Shown here one piece after another: positions 1 to 7,552 of a DNA stretch of 64,000 bases (its first letter is position 1; every line of letters starts with the position of its first letter). The DNA is taken from the NCBI GenBank assembly GCA_910578665.1, contig CAJTQU010000002.1, positions 84,703 to 148,702 on the forward strand, given 5' to 3'. Source of the stretch: an uncultured Muribaculaceae bacterium (GTDB lineage Bacteria > Bacteroidota > Bacteroidia > Bacteroidales > Muribaculaceae). Position numbers and translations under genes: made by a program. The notes beneath the pieces were generated by a model that did no database searches, was not told the origin of the DNA, and saw only the letters and a list, made by a program, of their open reading frames with translations.

Positions 1-152
1 TTTCGCTATTTGGTACATCTGGCACGCAGGGATACATAAATTTCTTCTGGGCAGTCATGGTGTCATCCCTGTTTACATATGCGGCATGCGCCATGGTGAA
101 AATAGATCCGTCATTCGGGCGTAAGCGTGGCAGTGATATTCACAAAAAATAA
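1..152 (+). CDS. C-terminal end of a membrane transporter-like protein (partial)
   Basis: An open frame enters from the left edge and ends with TAA at 150-152, giving about 49 residues. It holds one hydrophobic stretch (roughly residues 14-30, INFFWAVMVSSLFTYAACA) followed by a short basic tail ending DIHKK. That is the shape of the last transmembrane helix and cytosolic tail of a multi-pass permease such as an MFS transporter, but too little is present to name the family. It ends 29 bases before the flavodiiron gene, in the same direction. Confidence 0.5.
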   Translation, partial: SLFGTSGTQGYINFFWAVMVSSLFTYAACAMVKIDPSFGRKRGSDIHKK

Positions 153-153
153 C

Positions 154-161
154 TAACTTTG
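154..161 (+). promoter_or_regulatory. -7 box TAACTTTG upstream of the flavodiiron gene
   Basis: TAACTTTG matches the Bacteroides -7 consensus TAnnTTTG and lies 20 bases before the ATG at 182. No TTTG is present at the usual -33 distance (the bases there are GCAG), so only half of the promoter is convincing. Confidence 0.45.
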
Positions 162-181
162 CAGAAATATTTGTCTACTAT

Positions 182-1366
182 ATGAAGCCTTACGAAATTT
201 TAGATGGAGTGTATTATGCAGGTGTGGATGACTACACCACGCATCTCTTTGAGGGACTTTGGACCATACCTTACGGGGTTAGCTACAATACTTATATAGT
301 ACGTGGTGAAAAAACCGCACTAATCGATACAGTCAGCATTCATAAGGCCAATGAATTGCTGGATAATATAGGTGCAATCGGCATTGACTATCTTGTAGTC
401 AATCATATGGAACCGGACCATTCTGGAGCAATACCTGAACTGGCCGCCGCGTTCCCTCAGATGAAAATAGTTTGCAACCAGGCCACCGTGGCCATGATAA
501 AGGGCTTCTACCATGTAGATGAAAGCCGTTGTCTCATCATTAAAGACACCGATACGCTTGAACTTGGCCATGGCAAGACGTTGCAGTTCTTTCTGACCCC
601 CATGGTGCATTGGCCTGAAACAATGATGACTTATCTTCAAGAGGACAAAGTGCTGTTTTCGGGTGATGCTTTCGGCACTTTTGGTGCTTTGCAGGGACGA
701 ATTGTAGATGTCTCCGATTGCAACCGCGAGGTATGTTTTCAGGAGATGCGCAGATATTATGCAGCTATTGTCGCCAAATATAGCCGTCACGTGCAAAATG
801 CGCTGGCGAAACTTAATGGCCTTTCAGTAGATTATATATGCTCGACACATGGTCCCGTATGGCATGAGTATGTTGGAAAAGTCATCAGCATGTATGATGA
901 TATGAGTGCCGACCGTACGGAAAAAGGTGTGGTTATAGTATACGGTTCTATGTACGGCAATACTTCGGCTGTTGCCGAGGTTGTGGCACGCAGGCTTGCA
1001 GAACGCGGTATAAGCGACATACGCATGTATAATGCCGGAAATACGGATATGAGCCGTATACTTGCCGACATATGGAGATATAAAGGACTGGTCATTGGCG
1101 GTCCCACATATTCAATGAATATATTTCCGCCGATAGAGGCCCTGCTCCGTGCTTTGGAAATAAGAGAGATTCCTCCCCGTGTGGCCGGTGCGTTCGGTTC
1201 ATATGCATGGGCACCTAATGCTGCCAAACTCTCAGCAGTACGTATGCAGGCTATGGGACTTGACGTGGTGGGCGCGCTGACTATGAAACTGGCTATGAAT
1301 GCAGAGACCGAACAGCAGGCTGTGCAGATGGCTGATGCCATAGCAGATAAATTGTCAGAGGAGTGA
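182..1366 (+). CDS. FprA-family flavodiiron protein (A-type flavoprotein)
   Basis: A 394-residue cytosolic enzyme expected to reduce O2 to water and/or NO to N2O, protecting an anaerobe from oxygen or nitrosative stress. The N-terminal metallo-beta-lactamase-like domain has the diiron ligand motif H75-x-E77-x-D79-H80, a further His in MVHWPE, Asp in SGDAFG and a final His in STHGPVWHEY. The flavodoxin domain starts near residue 250 with a phosphate-binding loop (YGSMYGNTS) for FMN. Length and domain order fit the family. The electron donor is not encoded nearby. The downstream UDG-fold gene begins at the stop codon of this gene, so they are probably co-transcribed. Confidence 0.93.
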   Translation: MKPYEILDGVYYAGVDDYTTHLFEGLWTIPYGVSYNTYIVRGEKTALIDTVSIHKANELLDNIGAIGIDYLVVNHMEPDHSGAIPELAAAFPQMKIVCNQATVAMIKGFYHVDESRCLIIKDTDTLELGHGKTLQFFLTPMVHWPETMMTYLQEDKVLFSGDAFGTFGALQGRIVDVSDCNREVCFQEMRRYYAAIVAKYSRHVQNALAKLNGLSVDYICSTHGPVWHEYVGKVISMYDDMSADRTEKGVVIVYGSMYGNTSAVAEVVARRLAERGISDIRMYNAGNTDMSRILADIWRYKGLVIGGPTYSMNIFPPIEALLRALEIREIPPRVAGAFGSYAWAPNAAKLSAVRMQAMGLDVVGALTMKLAMNAETEQQAVQMADAIADKLSEE

Positions 1367-1368
1367 TT

Positions 1369-1977
1369 ATGTCCGGCCTGTCCACAGAGACCCATCCGCT
1401 AGAACCATGGCTGCCTGCTAATGCCGGGCTATTGATGTGCGGTACTTTTCCACCGAAGAAAGAGCGCTGGACTATGGAGTTTTATTATCCTAACTTCATA
1501 AACGACATGTGGCGTATATTCGGAATCATCCTCCATGGTGACCGTAATTGGTTTGTCGACATGGCTAACCATACTTTCCGGCTTGATGCGATTAAGAGTA
1601 TGTTGCTTGACCTGGGGATAGCACTCAGTGATACCGGGCGTGAAATTTATCGTGAACGTGATAATGCTTCGGATAAATACTTGCAGATAATATCACCCAT
1701 TGATTTGGGAGAAACATTGTCTCACATTCCTTTATGCCGCGCCATAGCCACTACTGGCGAGAAAGCCGCATCTATTGTAGCTACTGCCACAGGTACGGAG
1801 GTGCCTAAAACAGGAGACTGTGTGGAAATTCCAGCTGGTAGAATAAAAGGAGTAAACCGTACAATGATGCATTACCGCATGCCTTCCAGTTCACGTGCCT
1901 ACCCGTTGAAAATAGAAAAGAAAGCCTGTTTTTATGAGAAAATGCTCATAGAAACAGGCATAATTAACAACAAATAA
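1369..1977 (+). CDS. Uracil-DNA glycosylase superfamily protein
   Basis: A 202-residue protein resembling the Bacteroidota group annotated as uracil-DNA glycosylase family. The N-terminal motif around CGTFPPKKE and the following YYPNFINDMW segment fit the UDG fold's nucleotide pocket. It would remove or bind damaged bases, but activity is not established from sequence. I chose ATG at 1369, preceded by a GAGGAG stretch. An in-frame GTG at 1363 overlaps the upstream stop codon and is also possible. The C-terminal part (PSSSRAYPLKIEKK) is basic, as expected for DNA contact. Confidence 0.7.
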   Translation: MSGLSTETHPLEPWLPANAGLLMCGTFPPKKERWTMEFYYPNFINDMWRIFGIILHGDRNWFVDMANHTFRLDAIKSMLLDLGIALSDTGREIYRERDNASDKYLQIISPIDLGETLSHIPLCRAIATTGEKAASIVATATGTEVPKTGDCVEIPAGRIKGVNRTMMHYRMPSSSRAYPLKIEKKACFYEKMLIETGIINNK

Positions 1978-1989
1978 AAACACTCTTGT

Positions 1990-2661
1990 ATGCTAGACAT
2001 GATTCTCACGCTGATACCGACGGCATCTGATATTTTTAGCTGGTTTGTCGAACATGCCAATTATTGGTTTGTGTTCATATTCATGGTTATAGAAAGTTCG
2101 TTTATCCCTTTTCCGTCAGAAGTAGTGGTACCGCCGGCCGTATACCTTGCGTGTACTAATTCAGGTGCTGGTGCTTCTATGGACCCTGTGATTGTCATAT
2201 TGCTTGCCACGGCAGGTGCTTTGGTGGGTGCATATATCAATTATTATCTAGCTCTGTGGGTGGGACGGCCGTTAGTCTATAGTTTTGCTGACAGCAAATT
2301 GGGACATGCATGCCTGTTAAGCCGAGATAAGGTAGTGAAGGCTGAAGATTACTTTGACAAGCATGGCGCGGTTTCTACCTTTGTAGGAAGACTGATTCCG
2401 GCAATCAGGCAGCTGATTTCAATTCCTGCCGGAATTTCCCGTATGAATATAGGCGTATTTACAATCTTCACATCGCTAGGTGCCCTTATCTGGAATATAA
2501 TACTGGGATTACTAGGGTGGTGGCTTGCAGAGACAGTTCCATATGACGATCTGCTGCCTCAGATAGAGAAATACAATTCTTATCTTACCTATGCCGGGCT
2601 TGCCCTCGGTTTTATATGCCTTGTTGTCATTATACGCAATGTAATGAAAGCCAATAAATAA
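1990..2661 (+). CDS. DedA-family membrane protein
   Basis: A 223-residue inner-membrane protein of the DedA/SNARE-associated (VTT) family. Members are linked to lipid scrambling (undecaprenyl-phosphate or phosphatidylethanolamine flipping) and to membrane potential homeostasis. Visible hallmarks are the ESSFIPFPSEVVVPPA segment (E..F.P.PSE) in the first re-entrant region and the FVGRLIPAIRQLISIPAGI motif containing the conserved F.xR..P..R..... .pAG pattern. Four to five hydrophobic segments are evident. It sits 12 bases after the UDG-like gene and 14 before rpe, in a same-strand run. Confidence 0.88.
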   Translation: MLDMILTLIPTASDIFSWFVEHANYWFVFIFMVIESSFIPFPSEVVVPPAVYLACTNSGAGASMDPVIVILLATAGALVGAYINYYLALWVGRPLVYSFADSKLGHACLLSRDKVVKAEDYFDKHGAVSTFVGRLIPAIRQLISIPAGISRMNIGVFTIFTSLGALIWNIILGLLGWWLAETVPYDDLLPQIEKYNSYLTYAGLALGFICLVVIIRNVMKANK

Positions 2662-2675
2662 TACCACATACCAAT

Positions 2676-3320
2676 ATGTTAGTTTCACCATCACTTCTCT
2701 CCGCCGATTTCGGCTGCCTTGCCCCGGATCTTGAAATGATAAATGCGTCCGAGGCTGATTATCTGCATCTGGATGTCATGGACGGTGTATTTGTTCCCAA
2801 TATATCATTCGGATTCCCCGTAATGAAAGCTGTGGCAAAACGTTGTACTAAGCCGCTTGATGTGCATTTAATGATAGTACAGCCCGAAAAATGGATTTCA
2901 CAAGTGAGAGACCTGGGGGCTGAAATAATGAATGTGCACCAGGAAGCGTGTCCCCAGCTTCATTCTGTGATCCAGCGCATACATGCTGCCGGAATGAAAG
3001 CCGGCGTAACCATCAATCCCGGAACTCCGGTGAATACGCTAGTCGATATAATCGAGGATGTTGATTTGGTTCTGGTAATGTCTGTTAATCCTGGTTTCGG
3101 TGGGCAGAAGTTTATTCCTCATGCGGTTCGTAAAGTCAATGAATTACGCCAACTCATCACTTCAACAGCTTCATCTGCCATAATAGAGGTTGACGGCGGA
3201 GTAAATCTTGAAACAGGTAGGTTGCTTGCCGAAGCCGGAGCTGATATGCTTGTTGCAGGAAGTTTCGTTTTTGGCGCGGACAATCCGTCTGACACTATAT
3301 GCAAATTAAAGCAATTATGA
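2676..3320 (+). CDS. rpe: Ribulose-phosphate 3-epimerase
   Basis: Interconverts ribulose 5-phosphate and xylulose 5-phosphate in the pentose phosphate pathway. The 214-residue TIM-barrel protein carries the expected motifs: SLLSADF at the N-terminus, HLDVMDGVFVPN with metal-binding His and catalytic Asp, VHLMI with metal His, SVNPGFGGQKF phosphate-binding loop, and EVDGGV with the second catalytic Asp. Length is normal. Its TGA overlaps the ATG of the ABC ATPase by four bases (ATGA at 3317-3320), which implies translational coupling. Confidence 0.96.
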   Translation: MLVSPSLLSADFGCLAPDLEMINASEADYLHLDVMDGVFVPNISFGFPVMKAVAKRCTKPLDVHLMIVQPEKWISQVRDLGAEIMNVHQEACPQLHSVIQRIHAAGMKAGVTINPGTPVNTLVDIIEDVDLVLVMSVNPGFGGQKFIPHAVRKVNELRQLITSTASSAIIEVDGGVNLETGRLLAEAGADMLVAGSFVFGADNPSDTICKLKQL

Positions 3321-4276
3321 ATATTCTTGAAATACAAAATCTCTCCAAAACTTACGGAGAACGTAAAGCGCTTGACAATGTCTGTCTTAGTGTGGAGAAA
3401 GGGGCCGTCTACGGATTGCTCGGCCCTAATGGTGCCGGTAAGACAACATTACTGCGTATAATCAATTCAATATTGGTCAGCGATTCAGGCTCTGTTAAAA
3501 TAGCCGGAAAGGAAGCCGAGCTTGGAGTTACATCAAGTATACTGGGCTATATGCCGGAAGAGCGTGGGCTGTATCCGAAAATGCGTGTGGATGAGCAGGT
3601 TTTGTATTTCGGTCGCTTAAAAGGTGTAAGCCTGGATGTATTGAGGAGAAACATGTCTGAATATATGGATATTTTTGATATTGCTGAATGTGACAGACAC
3701 AGGCGCGTTGAAGAATTATCCAAGGGCAACCAGCAAAAGGTACAGATATTATCCACTATCGTCCACGAACCTCAATTAATCATACTGGATGAACCGTTTT
3801 CAGGCTTCGACCCTATCAACGGCCAGTTGCTCACAAATCTCATAAGCCGGCTAAGGGAACGTGAATGTACGGTCATACTTTCAAGCCACAATATGCCGGC
3901 TATCGAGGAAATGGCCACGCACATAGCGCTAGTTAACAAGGGGAAGATATTGCTTGACGGCGATATTACAGATTTGAAGCATGCCAATAAAAGCGGTGAG
4001 ATAGCGGTGACGGTATCTATGCCTATTTCGGAAGAGCTGGCACTTGACTCACCTGCGATCAAATCAATTACACGAATGGCTGACAATAAACATCGCCATG
4101 GTGTAAATTATAGCATACGACCGGCTGAGAATGCCTGTAATAATGATATAATTTTGGCACTGGCTCTCCAGGCCAACATATTGCGTTTTGAAGAGGTGCT
4201 ACCGTCTCTTACTGATTTGTTCTTAAAATATACAGGTAAATTTTCTGCCGATTCTAATATCTCAACTATCTCATGA
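3317..4276 (+). CDS. ABC transporter ATP-binding protein (NatA-like exporter)
   Basis: A 319-residue ATPase of the ABC-2/NatA type that should power the permease encoded next. Walker A is GPNGAGKTT, the signature is ELSKGNQQK (LSxGxxQ variant), Walker B is LIILDEPFSG, followed by a D-loop and an H-loop (SSHNM). A C-terminal extension of about 100 residues follows the nucleotide-binding domain. I place the start at ATG 3317, which overlaps the rpe stop by four bases; an in-frame ATG at 3299 lies inside rpe. The substrate cannot be read from the sequence. Confidence 0.9.
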   Translation: MNILEIQNLSKTYGERKALDNVCLSVEKGAVYGLLGPNGAGKTTLLRIINSILVSDSGSVKIAGKEAELGVTSSILGYMPEERGLYPKMRVDEQVLYFGRLKGVSLDVLRRNMSEYMDIFDIAECDRHRRVEELSKGNQQKVQILSTIVHEPQLIILDEPFSGFDPINGQLLTNLISRLRERECTVILSSHNMPAIEEMATHIALVNKGKILLDGDITDLKHANKSGEIAVTVSMPISEELALDSPAIKSITRMADNKHRHGVNYSIRPAENACNNDIILALALQANILRFEEVLPSLTDLFLKYTGKFSADSNISTIS

Positions 4277-5175
4277 GCCGACTTAAAGATATGGTGTCCA
4301 TGGAATATCGCATGGATGTAAAAGCAAAATCATTCTGGGTTACCACGTTCCTGCTGCCTGTTGTCATGGTTGGCTTCGGATTGCTGGCAGGATTCCTTTC
4401 AAGTGAGAGCGAGGCTATGGTGCTGTTTAGCAAATCTACTACCCCTACGCCCGACAAGGATATCAGCGGTATGCAGGTGCTGGGTATGATTAGCGGTATT
4501 ATGCTGACAATGTTTGTAATGATGTATGGCTCTCAGATATTCAATAAGGTAAAAGCAGAGAAATGCAACCGTATAGTGGAAGTGCTTGTCTCTTGTGTTC
4601 CGGGTAGGACTGTGATGCTTGCCAAAGTCATAAGCGTCGGTCTGGTAGGTCTGACGCAGATTTTACTATGGCTACTGTGTATTGTTGTGCTGATGGTATT
4701 TTTCATAACTGTAATGCCGGTAGACATCCCATTTGAAAAACTAATTCAAGGCAAAGTGATAGTGGGATTGTGCACAAGTCTTTTGTTCTTTGTCGGAGGC
4801 TATTTATTCTATGGCGCCCTGTTTGCGGCTGTGGGGGCGCTGACCGATCGTAATAATGAGAACCAGGGGTATCTCTCTATTCTGGTGATGGTCCTTATGA
4901 TCAGCTTTTATATAGGCATTTATGCGACCGATTCTGCGTCATCGCCGTTGGCCGTTGTCTGCCTGTATCTACCTTTCACCAGTACCTCTGTGGGCACTGT
5001 CCAGTCTGTTGGAGGTTTGATACCATGGTGGCAGACACTTGTAAGCCTTGTGATATTGTATGCTTCGGCATTTCTGTCTATATCAGTAGCTGGTAAGATT
5101 TATACATCCGCCTTACTCCTTAAGGGTAAAAAGTTTACACCTCGGGATATAATAGTATTTTTCCGTTCAAAGTAA
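4273..5175 (+). CDS. ABC-2 type permease, partner of the upstream ATPase
   Basis: A 300-residue integral membrane protein. One hydrophobic segment lies near residues 24-43, followed by a block of about five segments from residue 70 onward, the ABC-2 permease layout. The segment MYGSQIFNKVKAEKCNRIVEVLVS fits the family's conserved coupling region (a V..EK..R..E.L..S pattern). Its start overlaps the ATPase stop by four bases (ATGA, 4273-4276). NatB-like relatives often carry a large external domain between the first two helices; here only about 30 residues separate them, so this is a short version. Substrate unknown. Confidence 0.85.
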   Translation: MSRLKDMVSMEYRMDVKAKSFWVTTFLLPVVMVGFGLLAGFLSSESEAMVLFSKSTTPTPDKDISGMQVLGMISGIMLTMFVMMYGSQIFNKVKAEKCNRIVEVLVSCVPGRTVMLAKVISVGLVGLTQILLWLLCIVVLMVFFITVMPVDIPFEKLIQGKVIVGLCTSLLFFVGGYLFYGALFAAVGALTDRNNENQGYLSILVMVLMISFYIGIYATDSASSPLAVVCLYLPFTSTSVGTVQSVGGLIPWWQTLVSLVILYASAFLSISVAGKIYTSALLLKGKKFTPRDIIVFFRSK

Positions 5176-5200
5176 GCACGGAGACAGCAGTTCGGCCGAC

Positions 5201-5232
5201 TTTGCCAGTATGGCCGAATTTTGTTAACTTTG
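5201..5232 (+). promoter_or_regulatory. Consensus Bacteroides promoter for tgt
   Basis: TTTG at 5201-5204, a 20-base spacer and TAACTTTG at 5225-5232 match the sigma-ABfr consensus. Transcription should begin near 5240, which excludes the in-frame upstream start at 5202 and supports ATG 5271 for tgt. Confidence 0.8.
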
Positions 5233-5270
5233 CAGTCTTATTATCGAACGGAATAGCGATTATTTGGACA

Positions 5271-6401
5271 ATGAAATTCAGCATAGAATCTACAGCTCCG
5301 AGCACTAATGCCAGAGCAGCCTCATTCACCACGGACCATGGCACGGTACAGACCCCTATATTTATGCCGGTAGGCACTGTCGGTAGTGTGAAAGGCGTTC
5401 ATTTCAGAGAATTGCGCGATGACATTAATGCGCAGATTATACTCGGCAATACATATCATCTGTATCTGCGTCCCGGGCTTGACATACTTCATCAGGCTGG
5501 CGGTCTGCATAAGTTTATAGGATGGGAGCGTCCCATACTGACCGATAGTGGTGGCTTCCAGGTATTTTCTCTAAGTGCTAACCGTAGACTGGAAGAGGAA
5601 GGCGCATGGTTCAAAAGCCATATTGACGGTTCAAAACATCTTTTTACACCAGAAGGTGTGGTAGATATTGAGCGAACCATAGGTGCCGACATAATGATGG
5701 CTCTTGATGAATGTCCTCCCGGCACGGCCGATAGAGATTATGCCCGTAAAAGTCTTGACCTGACCATGAGATGGCTGGACCGAGGCTGGAAGCGTTATAA
5801 AGAGACAGAAGGCCGTTACGGCTATTACCAAAGCTATTTTCCCATAGTGCAGGGATGTGTATATCCTGATCTGCGTAGCGAGGCCGCCAGACGTGTGGCC
5901 GAGTATGGAGCTGACGGCAATGCCATAGGAGGTCTTGCCGTGGGAGAGCCTGTGGAGGCTATGTATGATATGATCGAGGTCGTTAATGAAATACTGCCGC
6001 AGGACCGTCCCAGATACCTCATGGGTGTAGGTACTCCTGCCAATATTTTGGAGGCTATAGATCGCGGTGTGGATATGATGGACTGTGTCATGCCTACTCG
6101 TAACGGGCGTAACGGCATGATATTTACACGTAACGGCATAATGAATATGCGTAATCGTAAATGGGCGGAAGATTATTCTCCTTTGGATGCCGGAGGCCCT
6201 TCGTTTGTAGACGAAGTATATTCAAAAGCCTATGTCAGGCATCTGTTTGTCAGCAGCGAGCTTCTTGCGATGCAGATAGCCTCGATACACAATCTTGCTT
6301 TTTATCTATGGCTTGTCAGAGAAGCCCGCCGCCACATCGTAGATGGTGATTTTGCCTCTTGGAAGGCATCGATGGTTGAATCAGTGACACGCCGCTTGTA
6401 A
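5271..6401 (+). CDS. tgt: Queuine tRNA-ribosyltransferase
   Basis: Exchanges guanine 34 for preQ1 in GUN-anticodon tRNAs (queuosine pathway). The 376-residue protein has the full catalytic core: D92 in TDSGGFQVFS, VQGCVYPDLR, GGLAVGEP, and nucleophile D271 in DCVMPTRNGRNG. Oddity: the zinc site of typical bacterial Tgt (CxCxxC then His) is not complete. Residues 306-315 read DAGGPSFVDE with no cysteine, although the fourth ligand His (H340, IHNL) is kept. I recall similar cysteine-free forms in other Bacteroidota Tgt proteins, so this may be a clade trait rather than damage. The start is fixed by the promoter. Confidence 0.94.
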   Translation: MKFSIESTAPSTNARAASFTTDHGTVQTPIFMPVGTVGSVKGVHFRELRDDINAQIILGNTYHLYLRPGLDILHQAGGLHKFIGWERPILTDSGGFQVFSLSANRRLEEEGAWFKSHIDGSKHLFTPEGVVDIERTIGADIMMALDECPPGTADRDYARKSLDLTMRWLDRGWKRYKETEGRYGYYQSYFPIVQGCVYPDLRSEAARRVAEYGADGNAIGGLAVGEPVEAMYDMIEVVNEILPQDRPRYLMGVGTPANILEAIDRGVDMMDCVMPTRNGRNGMIFTRNGIMNMRNRKWAEDYSPLDAGGPSFVDEVYSKAYVRHLFVSSELLAMQIASIHNLAFYLWLVREARRHIVDGDFASWKASMVESVTRRL

Positions 6402-6412
6402 CCGATATTGGA

Positions 6413-7501
6413 ATGCGTTTCAGTTTAAAGCCTAAATTGCTTGACCTGTATATACTGAAGAAGTTTCTCGGTACATACTTTTTTTCCATTATACTTATAA
6501 TGGCCATTGTGGTCATGTTTGATGTCAATGAGAAACTGGACGCATTCCTTACTGCCCCTTTCAAGGAGACCCTGGGAGATTATTTTCTGAGTTTCCTTCC
6601 TTATTTTGCCAATCAGTTTTCTCCACTATTTGTATTTATTGCTGTCATTTTTTTTACATCAAAAATGGCAGGCAATTCCGAGATAATTGCCGTATTGTCT
6701 TCCGGAGTCAGTTTCAAGCGTCTGCTTGTGCCATACCTTGTGGGAGCCTCGGTGATAGCGGCACTTTCGTTCGTACTGAGTAACTATGCCATACCGCCGA
6801 CAAATGTCCGCCGCCTTGACTATACGAACAAATACGTAAAGAACAAGAAAGTAGAAGAGGGGGTTAATATACAGTTGATGGTAAGCCCCGATGTAGTAGC
6901 ATTCATAGGACGTTACGATGCAAAGAAAAACACGGGATACCAGTTCTCTCTTGACAAATACAAGGGGAAGACACTGGTGAGCACGATGAAAGCGCAGACA
7001 ATAATTTATGATACACTGTATAAATGGCGCGTGCAAAACTATATAGTCCGCGACTTTGACGGAATGAAGGAATCCATGCGAAAGGGAGCCTCTCTTGACA
7101 CAGTCATATCGATGGAACCAAGGGATTTGATTATTTCTAAGAATGACCAGGAGATGCTGACAACACCGGAACTTGACACATACGTCACAAAGCAGAAACA
7201 ACGTGGTGTTGCAAATATCACTCAGTTCGAAATAGAAAAGGAGAAGCGATACGCGATGACTGCAGCAGCCTTTATCCTGACACTGATAGGTATGAGTCTT
7301 TCCTCTCGTAAAGTAAAAGGCGGTATGGGGGTAAATATAGGCATAGGACTGGTACTTAGTTTCTCGTATATTCTGTTTTCCACAGTAACTTCATCGTTTG
7401 CTGTATCAGGTATTACAACACCGCGAATAGCTATGTGGATACCTAACGCGGTTTATCTGATAATCGGTATAGTCCTGTATAAGAGAGCGTCTTCATATTG
7501 A
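6413..7501 (+). CDS. LptF/LptG-family permease (YjgP/YjgQ)
   Basis: A 362-residue inner-membrane protein of the lipopolysaccharide transport permease family, which with LptB extracts LPS and passes it to the periplasmic bridge. It begins with a basic segment (KPKLLDLYILKKFLGTYF) typical of LptF/G, has hydrophobic helices near residues 20-40, 55-75 and 100-120, a soluble periplasmic domain (about 125-275), and three C-terminal helices. It lies 11 bases after tgt and shares its promoter. Whether it is LptF or LptG cannot be decided here; only one copy is in the window. Confidence 0.88.
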   Translation: MRFSLKPKLLDLYILKKFLGTYFFSIILIMAIVVMFDVNEKLDAFLTAPFKETLGDYFLSFLPYFANQFSPLFVFIAVIFFTSKMAGNSEIIAVLSSGVSFKRLLVPYLVGASVIAALSFVLSNYAIPPTNVRRLDYTNKYVKNKKVEEGVNIQLMVSPDVVAFIGRYDAKKNTGYQFSLDKYKGKTLVSTMKAQTIIYDTLYKWRVQNYIVRDFDGMKESMRKGASLDTVISMEPRDLIISKNDQEMLTTPELDTYVTKQKQRGVANITQFEIEKEKRYAMTAAAFILTLIGMSLSSRKVKGGMGVNIGIGLVLSFSYILFSTVTSSFAVSGITTPRIAMWIPNAVYLIIGIVLYKRASSY

Positions 7502-7552
7502 TACGCGCACGATTTGCGAACCATATATCTAAATCTTAAATAGCCAGAGCTT

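Noticed and set aside
5202..5270. Upstream extension of tgt
   Set aside because: The region holds the consensus promoter boxes, so it cannot be translated from that transcript; ATG 5271 gives the normal family length.
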